From contig DPHB01000032.1 of NCBI GenBank assembly GCA_003521845.1, positions 79,796-117,355 of the forward strand: a stretch of DNA of 37,560 nucleotides, written 5' to 3'. This DNA is from Oceanospirillaceae bacterium (GTDB lineage Bacteria > Pseudomonadota > Gammaproteobacteria > Pseudomonadales > Balneatricaceae). The position numbers and the translations under genes are program-made. The notes under the pieces are model-generated. The model made no database searches, had not been told where the DNA came from, and saw only the letters and a program-made list of their open reading frames with translations. Positions 1 to 6,935 of this stretch are shown one piece after another. Positions within the stretch are counted from its first letter, which is position 1. Every line of letters starts with the position of its first letter.

Positions 1-249
1 GCCAAGGCTGCTGGAGCCAAAAAGGCTGTCATGGCTGCGCAAGCCGATGTGGAGCGTACAACAGGTTACGTATTAGGTGGCGTGAGCCCTTTAGGCCAAA
101 AGAAACGGCTTAAAACTGTTATCGATGCATCGGCTCATAATCACGCTACAATTTATGTCAGTGCTGGCCGCAGAGGGCTGGAAATTGAGCTTTGTCCTAG
201 TGATCTGGCTAAGTTGGTTAGTGGTACCTTTGCGGAAATAGCTCAGTAA
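1..249 (+). CDS. ybaK: YbaK/EbsC-type aminoacyl-tRNA deacylase, 3' end only
   Basis: The reading frame is open from base 1, so the gene begins outside the window; 82 residues are visible. They carry the C-terminal hallmark of the YbaK family: a YVLGGVSPLGQKK stretch followed by TIYVSAGRRGLEIEL, where the Gly-rich loop and the S-A-G-R-R-G segment shape the active site. Known YbaK proteins hydrolyse mischarged Cys-tRNA(Pro) in the cytoplasm as a trans-editing step; that this copy does so is inferred from family membership. The ATG at 31 is internal and is not the start. Nothing downstream appears co-transcribed: a 73-bp gap precedes the next gene. Confidence 0.9.
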   Translation, partial: AKAAGAKKAVMAAQADVERTTGYVLGGVSPLGQKKRLKTVIDASAHNHATIYVSAGRRGLEIELCPSDLAKLVSGTFAEIAQ

Positions 250-322
250 ATCCATAGCAACACACCAATCTAGTAATTCGAGACTATGCTTAGCCTATGT
301 AAACGTACATGGGAGACTTGTC

Positions 323-1447
323 ATGGACAAAAAGGACTTGGTTGAGGATCATTTGTATCAGGCTATAGTTGCCGTTGTCCAACAGACACGTCAGCAAACA
401 AAGCAAGTTGTAAACCAGCAAATGGTACAGACCTATTGGCATATAGGCCATTTGATAGTGGAGCACGAACAGCAAGGGCAAGAACGTGCAGAATATGGTA
501 AGCAACAGTTAGGGCAGTTGTCTAAACGTTTGCAGTCTGCTTTGGGTAAAGGTTTTGATATTACTAATTTGCGTAATATGCGACGTTTTTATCTAGCGTT
601 TCCAATTCGAGAGACAGTGTCTCTCGAATTGAGTTGGTCTCATTACAACCTTTTAGCGCGTATCGAAAAGCAGGTTTCAAGGGAGTGGTACATGCGTGAG
701 GCTGCACAACAAAGCTGGAGTGTTAGAGCCTTAGAGCGTCAAATAGGTGTGCTCTACTATGAACGTTTATTAGCTAGCAAGGACAAGCAACCAGTTGCCG
801 AAGAGGCGCGAGAAAAGATTGAATCAATAATCGAGGATCCTCAAGATTTTCTCCGTGACCCATATATTCTTGATTTCTTGAATCTGCAAGATAAAACGTA
901 TCAAGAAAGCGATATGGAGCAAGCCATTACCTCCAACCTACAGCAGTTTTTATTAGAACTAGGCAAAGGCTTCGCTTTTGTTGAGCGCCAACAACGTATC
1001 CGCACCGACGATGGCGATTATTACATTGACCTAGTGTTTTATAACATCCACCTGAAGTGCTTTTTATTAATAGATTTGAAAATGCACAAACTTACTCATC
1101 AAGACGTGGGGCAAATGGATATGTACGTGCGCATGTACGAACAACAAAAACGCCGCCCGGACGATAATCCAACAATAGGTCTAATATTATGCAGCGAGCG
1201 TAATAATACCGTAGCAAAATACTCGGTGTTAAACGAAAGTAAGCAGCTATTTGCTTCTAAGTATTTAACTGAGTTGCCAAGCGAAGCAGAATTGCAGGAA
1301 GAGATTCAGCGTGAGCGCGAGAAGGTCTCGTGTATACAAGAAGCTCAAGCGCAGTACTGGCATGAGGTACGATATAACACTCAAGCGAAGAAACTGAGAT
1401 CAAATCTGACAAATGAACGTAAATTTCACGAAGGTGATATCTCATGA
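323..1447 (+). CDS. YhcG/DUF1016-family PDDEXK nuclease-domain protein
   Basis: 374 residues. The N-terminal half (about residues 10-150) has the DUF1016 helical pattern, including TYWHIGHLIVEHEQQG, a LRNMRRFYLAFP segment and ELSWSHYNLLARIE. The C-terminal half (about 165-330) holds a PDDEXK fold with D-x-V-F-Y-N and LLIDLK motifs that match the catalytic Asp and (D/E)xK. Family members are found with mobile elements and defence or restriction loci; the substrate is unknown. ATG at 323 follows a GGGAGA ribosome site about 8 bases upstream. The last about 40 residues (after QREREKV) do not resemble the usual YhcG tail, which suggests a rearranged 3' end. The stop overlaps the next start (ATGA). 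A perfect 29-bp palindrome lies inside the gene at 603-631. Confidence 0.85.
   Translation: MDKKDLVEDHLYQAIVAVVQQTRQQTKQVVNQQMVQTYWHIGHLIVEHEQQGQERAEYGKQQLGQLSKRLQSALGKGFDITNLRNMRRFYLAFPIRETVSLELSWSHYNLLARIEKQVSREWYMREAAQQSWSVRALERQIGVLYYERLLASKDKQPVAEEAREKIESIIEDPQDFLRDPYILDFLNLQDKTYQESDMEQAITSNLQQFLLELGKGFAFVERQQRIRTDDGDYYIDLVFYNIHLKCFLLIDLKMHKLTHQDVGQMDMYVRMYEQQKRRPDDNPTIGLILCSERNNTVAKYSVLNESKQLFASKYLTELPSEAELQEEIQREREKVSCIQEAQAQYWHEVRYNTQAKKLRSNLTNERKFHEGDIS
603..631. repeat. perfect 29-bp palindrome inside the YhcG-type gene
   Basis: Two 14-base arms (603-616 and 618-631, beginning CAATTCGAGAGACA) are exact reverse complements around a single central G. It falls in codons for a conserved part of the protein, so it may be partly coincidence of coding, but an uninterrupted 14-bp arm is unusual and could form a strong hairpin in the mRNA or act as a binding site. 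Confidence 0.6.
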
Positions 1448-1668
1448 AGCAAGAATATGATCTGTCAAAAATGAAGTCTCGTAAGAACCCTTATGCATCT
1501 AAACTTAAGAAGCCTGTAACCATGCGTTTGAGCGAAGATGTTATTGACTACTTCAAGGATATGTCCGCAGCAAATGGCGTTCCTTATCAGAGCTTGATCA
1601 ATCTTTACCTTAGAGATTGCGTGGCTACTCACCGTCAAGTTGATATATCGTGGCATTCAAAGCCCTAG
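1444..1668 (+). CDS. BrnA/CopG-type ribbon-helix-helix antitoxin-like protein
   Basis: 74 residues. After a short N-terminal leader with S-K-M-K-S-R-K-N-P-Y-A comes KKPVTMRLSEDVIDYFKDMS, the beta strand and first helix of a ribbon-helix-helix DNA-binding domain, followed by the second helix GVPYQSLINLYLRDC. This layout is that of BrnA-like antitoxins, which neutralise a BrnT or RelE-fold toxin and repress their own operon. No toxin gene precedes it; instead the start overlaps the stop of the YhcG-type gene by four bases, so the two are translationally coupled. It may be an orphan antitoxin left after a toxin was lost, or a partner of the nuclease. No toxin is seen downstream; 1669-1867 looks non-coding. 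Confidence 0.75.
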   Translation: MKQEYDLSKMKSRKNPYASKLKKPVTMRLSEDVIDYFKDMSAANGVPYQSLINLYLRDCVATHRQVDISWHSKP

Positions 1669-1867
1669 TATCTAGAAATCTGTTTTCGTCATACTGCTCT
1701 ATGGGTTTAATGCCCTGACGTGATGATTTTTGCCTATTCTGGCGATAAATGTCAAAATAACTGCGCTTATTGCATATTTTCCTCTCTATATAGCTGTCAC
1801 TATTTCCATACTTATAAATGCTGCCTGTCTGGTAGCTGTTGATCAATGACCTTTGTGGAGTCGTGCC

Positions 1868-2785
1868 ATGCCTTTAGAAGCTAGCAAAAATGCCTTTATC
1901 ACCTGTGCCGTTACTGGTTCTGGTGGTAGCCAAGATCGTTCCCCCCATGTGCCACGTAGCCCCGAACAAATTGCCAACAGCGCCATTGATGCTGCCAAAG
2001 CGGGTGCTGCGGTTGTGCATTGTCACGTGCGTGAGCCAGATACCGGTGCGCCTAGCCGTCGTCTTGAGTTGTACAAAGAAGTCACCGAGCGTATTCGTGC
2101 GGCTGATATAGATGTGGTGTTAAACCTCACTGCAGGTATGGGCGGCGATATGGTATTTGGCGATGCCGAAAACCCACTGCCTTTGAATGGCGATGCTACG
2201 GACATGGTTGGCGCTAGCGAGCGTGTCGAGCACGTGCGTGTATGCCGTCCAGAAATCTGTACTTTGGATTGCGGCACCATGAACTTTGCCGAAGCGGATT
2301 ACGTGATGACCAATACGCCTGGCATGTTACGTGCTATGGCCAAAATGATGACTGACATGGGCGCACGTATCGAAATTGAAGCCTTTGATACTGGCCACCT
2401 ATGGTTGGCCAAGCAGTTGGTGTCTGAAGGTTTGATTGAAGACCCAGTCATGGTACAGCTGTGCATGGGTATCCCTTGGGGTGCGCCAAACGATCTAAAT
2501 ACCTTTATGGCTATGGTTAACAATGTACCTAGTGATTGGGTTAAGTCTGCCTTTGCTATTGGCCGTGACCAAATGAATTACGTAGCTGCCACTGTCTTGG
2601 CTGGCGGTAACATCCGTGTCGGCCTAGAAGACAACCTATGGTTGGAAAAGGGCGTGTTAGCGACCAATGCGCAGCTAGTAGAAAAGGCCGCTACCATTGC
2701 TACTAACATGGGTACTAATTTGATGACTGCCGCCGAAGTGCGTGAGTTGATCAAGGTTGAAAAGCGCGCACCTTTGCAGAGTTAA
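1868..2785 (+). CDS. 3-dehydrocarnitine cleavage enzyme (BKACE family)
   Basis: 305 residues from ATG 1868, chosen over an in-frame TTG at 1853 because TGGAG at 1856-1860 sits 7 bases before this ATG. The protein has the BKACE (beta-keto acid cleavage, formerly DUF849) fold: an N-terminal TCAVTGSGG strand, the HCHVREPDTG zinc-binding H-x-H with the following Arg-Glu-Pro, and the LDCGTMNF and MGIPWG segments. Family enzymes condense a beta-keto acid with acetyl-CoA and release acetoacetate. Substrate is inferred from the next gene, an L-carnitine dehydrogenase: 3-dehydrocarnitine plus acetyl-CoA would give betainyl-CoA and acetoacetate (cdhC of Pseudomonas). Cytoplasmic. Confidence 0.85.
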   Translation: MPLEASKNAFITCAVTGSGGSQDRSPHVPRSPEQIANSAIDAAKAGAAVVHCHVREPDTGAPSRRLELYKEVTERIRAADIDVVLNLTAGMGGDMVFGDAENPLPLNGDATDMVGASERVEHVRVCRPEICTLDCGTMNFAEADYVMTNTPGMLRAMAKMMTDMGARIEIEAFDTGHLWLAKQLVSEGLIEDPVMVQLCMGIPWGAPNDLNTFMAMVNNVPSDWVKSAFAIGRDQMNYVAATVLAGGNIRVGLEDNLWLEKGVLATNAQLVEKAATIATNMGTNLMTAAEVRELIKVEKRAPLQS

Positions 2786-2791
2786 TATAAA

Positions 2792-2873
2792 CGTCATTGC
2801 GAGCGCAGCGAAGCAATCTCTTGGTGTTGGCACTTTGCCGGATAGAGATTGCTTCGCTGCGCTCGCAATGACG
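2792..2873. repeat. REP-type inverted repeat, complete element
   Basis: A perfect 29-bp inverted repeat (arms 2792-2820 and 2845-2873, starting CGTCATTGCGAGCG) with a 24-base loop. It fills the gap between the two carnitine genes. The same arm recurs in partial or diverged form at 4835-4910, 25701-25850 and 27566-27647. It is a widespread type of palindromic repeat whose translation gives spurious H-C-E-R-S-E-A peptides. It could fold in the bicistronic mRNA and uncouple expression of the two genes. Confidence 0.9.
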
Positions 2874-2895
2874 GGATTTTATAGGAATATGAAAA

Positions 2896-3882
2896 ATGAC
2901 AACTAAACGAATTGCCGCCTGTGTGGGCGGTGGTGTTATTGGCGGTGGTTGGATCGCCCGTTTTCTTTTGCACGGATGGGATGTGAATGTTTTTGATCCC
3001 GCAGCAGATGCACAGCGCAAAATAGGTGAAGTATTAGACAACGCCCGTGCTTCTTTGCCAGAACTAAGTGACGTGGGTATGCCTGCCGAAGGCACTCTGA
3101 CCTTTTGCGATACCATGGCGGAAGCGGTGGCTAACGCAGAATGGATCCAAGAAAGCGTGCCAGAGCGCTTGGACATTAAGCACAAGGTAATGGCGGATAT
3201 TCAAGCTGCTTGCCCTACGGATGCCATTGTGGCGTCTTCTACTTCGGGCTTTAAACCTTCTGAGCTACAGCAAGGTTCTAGCCGTGTGCAGCAGATGATG
3301 GTGGCCCATCCGTTCAACCCTGTGTACTTGTTGCCATTGGTGGAGCTGGTGCCTAGTGAAGCCACGGACCCTGCTTTGGTAGAAAAAGCCAAGCAGATTT
3401 TGACCTCTGTCGGCATGAAACCGTTGCATGTGCGTAAGGAAATTGATGCTCATATCGCGGACCGTCTATTGGAAGCCGTATGGCGTGAAGGCCTGTGGTT
3501 AATCAATGACGGCATTGCTACCACGGAAGAAATAGATGATGCCATTCGCTTTGGTTTTGGTTTGCGTTGGGCACAAATGGGTTTGTTTGAAACCTATCGT
3601 GTGGCCGGTGGTGAAGCCGGTATGGCGCATTTTATTGCTCAATTTGGCCCTTGCCTGGAATGGCCGTGGACTAAGTTGATGGATGTGCCAGAGCTTACCG
3701 ATGAGCTAGTACAAACCATTGCCGACCAGTCTGATGCGCAATCTGGCATGCACTCAATTCGGGAATTAGAGCGTATCCGCGATACCAACTTGATTGGTAT
3801 CATGCGTGCGCAAAAGCAAACTAATTGGGGTGTTGGCGAGCTACTTAACGACCATGATGAACGGTTGAAGCAATTAGGCTAG
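2896..3882 (+). CDS. L-carnitine dehydrogenase (3-hydroxyacyl-CoA dehydrogenase family)
   Basis: 328 residues, usual for the family. The N-terminal Rossmann NAD-binding loop reads CVGGGVIGGGWIARF (about residues 9-23). The catalytic region has the MVAHPFNPVYLLPLVE motif with its His, and the C-terminal helical domain contains IADRLLEAVWREGL. These and the GFGLRWAQMG segment are typical of L-carnitine dehydrogenases (CdhA/LcdH), which oxidise L-carnitine to 3-dehydrocarnitine with NAD+. It follows the dehydrocarnitine cleavage enzyme gene, so the pair performs consecutive steps towards glycine betaine. The betainyl-CoA thioesterase (cdhB) that usually completes the set is not in the window. 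AGGAATATGAAAA just before the ATG provides the ribosome site. Confidence 0.9.
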   Translation: MTTKRIAACVGGGVIGGGWIARFLLHGWDVNVFDPAADAQRKIGEVLDNARASLPELSDVGMPAEGTLTFCDTMAEAVANAEWIQESVPERLDIKHKVMADIQAACPTDAIVASSTSGFKPSELQQGSSRVQQMMVAHPFNPVYLLPLVELVPSEATDPALVEKAKQILTSVGMKPLHVRKEIDAHIADRLLEAVWREGLWLINDGIATTEEIDDAIRFGFGLRWAQMGLFETYRVAGGEAGMAHFIAQFGPCLEWPWTKLMDVPELTDELVQTIADQSDAQSGMHSIRELERIRDTNLIGIMRAQKQTNWGVGELLNDHDERLKQLG

Positions 3883-3902
3883 TAGGACTTAGCCAGGGCT
3901 AA

Positions 3903-3940
3903 TTGCCTGTTGGGTGGCTTAATTGCTACTCAATAGGCAA
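3903..3940. terminator. possible hairpin after the carnitine genes
   Basis: TTGCCTGTTG at 3903-3912 pairs with CAATAGGCAA at 3931-3940 (9 of 10 positions). There is no following T-run, so it is at best a weak or factor-assisted terminator. Confidence 0.3.
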
Positions 3941-3965
3941 ATATTAGCAAGTCTGCGAGTAAAAA

Positions 3966-3979
3966 TTGATTTCGATCAA
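3966..3979. promoter_or_regulatory. FNR/Anr box
   Basis: TTGATTTCGATCAA is a perfect match to the FNR consensus TTGAT-N4-ATCAA. It lies 108 bases before the fnr-like start, which suggests oxygen-responsive autoregulation. Confidence 0.85.
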
Positions 3980-4087
3980 GGGTTTTAGTAGTGTCACTTG
4001 TTAGCATACGCATGTATATCAAATTGCGCTAACTCAAGGTTGAGTGGCGTTGTGATTAATCTTCACGCAGTAGGCAAGTAGGCACCT

Positions 4088-4828
4088 ATGAACTCTCCCA
4101 TCCGTATTCAATCATGCAGTAATTGTGGTTTGCATGATATGTGTTTGCCTTTGGCATTAACTCAGCCAGAAATGCAACAACTTGACGGAATTATCAAGAA
4201 AAGCACCCCTTATCGCCGTAACGAAGCTATTTTCCGCCAAGGTGATGCTTTTCATTCTATTTATGCGGTACGTGCTGGCATGGTGAAAACCACGGTGGTC
4301 AATGCCCGCGGTGAGGAACAGATTACCGGTTTCTACTTCCCCGGTGAGCTACTAGGCTTAAATGGCCTGCACGAAAACATCTACACTGGTACCGCCACGG
4401 CGCTAGAAACCGTGAGCTTGTGTGAAATTCCTTATATAAAACTAGATGAACTGTCCGCCTTGTTGCCCGAGTTGCGCCGTCAAATGATGCGCCACATGAG
4501 CCAAGAAATTGCTGATGAGCAGGACATGATGCTGGTATTGGCCAAAACCTCTGCAGAAGAGCGTCTAGGCAACTTTCTTTTGCGTTTATCGCAGCGCTTT
4601 AAGCGTTTGGGTTTTTCCTCCACTCAGTTCCGCTTGCCTATGTCTCGTGTGGATATGGGTAACTACCTAGGTTTGGCAGTCGAAACAGTGAGCCGTACCC
4701 TCACTAAGCTACAGCGGCGTGGTGTTATCAAGATAGAAGGCAAGGAAGTGACCATCTTGGATTTTGGTGGCCTAACTTGCCTTAATGGCAATTGTGATGA
4801 AGAACCCGAACCGCTGCGTATTGCTTAG
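4088..4828 (+). CDS. fnr: Fnr/Anr oxygen-sensing transcription regulator
   Basis: 246 residues, normal length. Four cysteines suited to a [4Fe-4S] cluster are present: C10, C13 and C19 in C-S-N-C-G-L-H-D-M-C and C112 in S-L-C-E-I-P. A CAP-type effector domain (about 25-145), a dimer helix (LRRQMMRHMSQEIADEQ) and a C-terminal winged helix-turn-helix follow, with the recognition helix VETVSRTLTKLQ containing the E-x-x-S-R that reads TTGAT. Fnr/Anr proteins switch on anaerobic genes when the cluster is intact. A perfect FNR box upstream (3966-3979) predicts autoregulation. Gene symbol fnr or anr depends on lineage. Confidence 0.95.
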   Translation: MNSPIRIQSCSNCGLHDMCLPLALTQPEMQQLDGIIKKSTPYRRNEAIFRQGDAFHSIYAVRAGMVKTTVVNARGEEQITGFYFPGELLGLNGLHENIYTGTATALETVSLCEIPYIKLDELSALLPELRRQMMRHMSQEIADEQDMMLVLAKTSAEERLGNFLLRLSQRFKRLGFSSTQFRLPMSRVDMGNYLGLAVETVSRTLTKLQRRGVIKIEGKEVTILDFGGLTCLNGNCDEEPEPLRIA

Positions 4829-4834
4829 ATAGCG

Positions 4835-4910
4835 GTCATTGCGAACGTACCGTTTCCCGTCATTGCGAGCGTACCATTTCTCGTCATTGCGAACGAAGTG
4901 ACGCAATCTC
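4835..4910. repeat. tandem partial copies of the REP arm
   Basis: Two 24-bp tandem units (4835-4858, 4859-4882), each beginning GTCATTGCGA and ending in a T/C-rich tail, run into a third arm-like copy (4883-4910) ending GACGCAATCTC. There is no matching right arm, so this is an incomplete element. It lies between fnr and the AEC transporter gene. Confidence 0.8.
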
Positions 4911-4999
4911 TATCAGTCCCCTTGCCTTGCCAACATAGTAAACCCACCTCATATCCCCTAGAATAGCGGCATCTGTTCTTCGCCCCTTAAGGACGACCT

Positions 5000-5956
5000 A
5001 TGTCAGTTATTTTCATTACCGTTATTTCCGTATTACTGGTTATTGTTACTGGTTATGCTTTATCTCGCTTTTTACTCACTGATGATGCTTTTTGGCAGGG
5101 TGTGTCACGCCTGTGTTATTGGGTGTTATTCCCAGTCATGTTGGTGAAAGTCTTATCCGGTGCGGACTTTAGCGGTAGTTGGGTAGGTAGTTTAGCCCTG
5201 GTGTTATGGGCAGCCTTGTTGTTGATGCTGGGCTATAGTTTGCTCACAGGGCGTTTGTTGAAGCTCACAGGCCCTTCCACTTCGTCTATGGTACAAGGGA
5301 ATCTGCGTCATAATACGTTTATAGGCATCGCCATTATGGGCGATGTATTGGGCTTGAGGGGGGTAGAGCTTGCGGCTCTAGCTACCGCCATTCTCGTACC
5401 TGCGGTCAATGTTCTGTGTGTAATGAGTATGCTGCGATTGAATGGCAATGGTGATGGCGATGAGGAGAAATCCATAAAACGCCTGATTATCAAAGAGCTG
5501 GTGCGTAATCCACTTATTATTGCTGTAGTGATCGGTTTGGCCATTAATGCTCTTGATTGGAGCCTGCCTGTATTGGCCATGCAAACTATGGATTTATTAA
5601 GCCGTGCGGCTCTGCCCATGCTGCTAATGGCCGTGGGTGCTAGTATGAAGCTGCGAGCTATCAGTAGTAACTGGCAGGCCTTGTTATCGGTGTTGTTAGG
5701 TAAAGGCATGGTTATGCCGGCGTTCACCTTGGTGACTACCATGGCCCTAGGCTTGCCAAACGAGGTAGTGCTCACTGCAGTGGTATTTACCGCCTTGCCA
5801 ACAGCGGCTTCTGCTTACGCACTAGCGCAGCAACTCAAGGGCGATGTGCCTCTGATGGCGGATATTATCAGTGTGCAAACTCTGTTTAGCCTGCTGACCC
5901 TAACCATCTGGTCTATGGTGGTGATTGAACTAACGGGTTTATCTATAGGCACTTAA
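5000..5956 (+). CDS. AEC-family permease (auxin efflux carrier type)
   Basis: 318 residues, very hydrophobic, with about ten membrane segments in two bundles separated by a charged loop (NGDGDEEKSIKRL, about 150-162), which is the AEC architecture. The conserved N-rich bundle segment NLRHNTFIGIAI and the C-terminal TALPTAASAYALAQQ motif are family hallmarks. AEC carriers move carboxylates such as malate, malonate or amino-acid derived anions across the inner membrane. The ATG follows AAGGACG. It stands alone between a REP-type repeat and the next HutC-controlled gene; substrate cannot be told from sequence. Confidence 0.85.
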   Translation: MSVIFITVISVLLVIVTGYALSRFLLTDDAFWQGVSRLCYWVLFPVMLVKVLSGADFSGSWVGSLALVLWAALLLMLGYSLLTGRLLKLTGPSTSSMVQGNLRHNTFIGIAIMGDVLGLRGVELAALATAILVPAVNVLCVMSMLRLNGNGDGDEEKSIKRLIIKELVRNPLIIAVVIGLAINALDWSLPVLAMQTMDLLSRAALPMLLMAVGASMKLRAISSNWQALLSVLLGKGMVMPAFTLVTTMALGLPNEVVLTAVVFTALPTAASAYALAQQLKGDVPLMADIISVQTLFSLLTLTIWSMVVIELTGLSIGT

Positions 5957-5962
5957 TTTTAA

Positions 5963-5976
5963 CTTGTATATACAAG
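5963..5976. promoter_or_regulatory. HutC-type operator upstream of the 2OG oxygenase
   Basis: CTTGTATATACAAG is a perfect 14-bp palindrome and the same motif as in front of hutF/hutC (21727-21740) and hutU (23895-23908). It lies 84 bases before the start of the oxygenase gene at 6061, immediately after the AEC gene stop. Confidence 0.8.
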
Positions 5977-6060
5977 CATAACTGATATATTATTGCCTGC
6001 AAAGGCTAGCTCTGCAGCTAGCTAAAGACACCAAGGTAACGGGTAATAAAAGGAACAATA

Positions 6061-6840
6061 ATGCAACTGGCAGATATACTCGATTTAGAAACACACCCTA
6101 TTACTGATGCCGATTATCAAGCACAATGCCGGGCCAATTTACGTAGAGATGGCGCCTTGGTTATGTCGGGCTTACTGCGTCCACAGGCCTTGCTGGCGAT
6201 CCGGGAGGAGGGCCTTAAGCATCAACATTTGGCCTATTACACCAAAGATCAGCACAATGTTTATTTGCGTCCGCAAGACTCCGACTTGCCAGTTGAACAC
6301 GCCCGTAATCGACTAGTTAGCTCCTCTAAAGGCTGTATTACCGATGATCAGATTCCCAGTGATTCGCCTTTGCGAGTGATCTACGATGCAGAAGAATTCA
6401 AGCACTTCTTGGCTGTTGTATTAGAAGAAGATGCGCTCTACCCCTATGCCGATCCCTTGTCGGCCATTAACACTCACTATGCAGCTGCCGGGCAAGAGCT
6501 GGGTTGGCACTTTGACAACTCCTCGTTTGCCATTACGCTGCTAATTGAAGAACCTGTAGGTGGTGGCACGTTTGAATATATACGTGACCTGCGTGATGCC
6601 GATGCTGGGGAAATGAATTATGCTGCCGTAGGCCAGTTATTAGACGGTAATCTATCGGTCAACACCCTCACCACAGGAGCGGGTGATTTGACTTTTTTTC
6701 GAGGCCGTAACTCCATTCACCGCGTAACGCCCACCATTGGTGACATCACGCGTATGTTGGTGGTGCTAGCCTACAATACCGAGCCTAATGTGAGTCTGTC
6801 TGAATCAGCGCGCATGACTTTTTATGGTCGCCTTGGTTAG
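6061..6840 (+). CDS. HalD-like Fe(II)/2-oxoglutarate-dependent hydroxylase
   Basis: 259 residues. A double-stranded beta-helix oxygenase: iron ligands are H150 and D152 in GWHFDNS and H220 in NSIHRVTP, with a following Arg (R221 or R231) to hold 2-oxoglutarate. The layout (N-terminal helical part, then HFDNSSFAITLLI and GGGTFEY) resembles the HalD/BesD/ArpA group that acts on free amino acids. In the halogenases of that group the Asp is Gly; here it is Asp, so hydroxylation, not halogenation, is expected. A HutC-type operator upstream suggests induction by urocanate and a substrate linked to histidine breakdown; this is inference. Its last 90 bases recur at 14738-14827. ATG follows AAAAGGAAC. 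Confidence 0.75.
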   Translation: MQLADILDLETHPITDADYQAQCRANLRRDGALVMSGLLRPQALLAIREEGLKHQHLAYYTKDQHNVYLRPQDSDLPVEHARNRLVSSSKGCITDDQIPSDSPLRVIYDAEEFKHFLAVVLEEDALYPYADPLSAINTHYAAAGQELGWHFDNSSFAITLLIEEPVGGGTFEYIRDLRDADAGEMNYAAVGQLLDGNLSVNTLTTGAGDLTFFRGRNSIHRVTPTIGDITRMLVVLAYNTEPNVSLSESARMTFYGRLG

Positions 6841-6935
6841 CACTAGGCAACAAGATATTGGCAGCAACTGATTAATAGAAAATGCCTTTCATTCAATGTC
6901 TCTCTAGCCGTGACGCACACTTTATGTAGGAGAAA

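Noticed and set aside
2751..3185. 144-residue minus-strand frame with RHCERSEAIS and RLLRCARND
   Set aside because: It is a translation of the REP palindrome and of the antisense of the carnitine dehydrogenase gene; such peptides are well-known artefacts. The same applies to 27510-27740 and 25703-25903.
5308..5775. 155-residue minus-strand frame within the AEC gene
   Set aside because: Antisense shadow of a membrane protein; no ribosome site and no domain.
6061..6840. Amino-acid halogenase
   Set aside because: Halogenases of this group have Gly in place of the iron-binding Asp; D152 is present, so hydroxylation is more likely.
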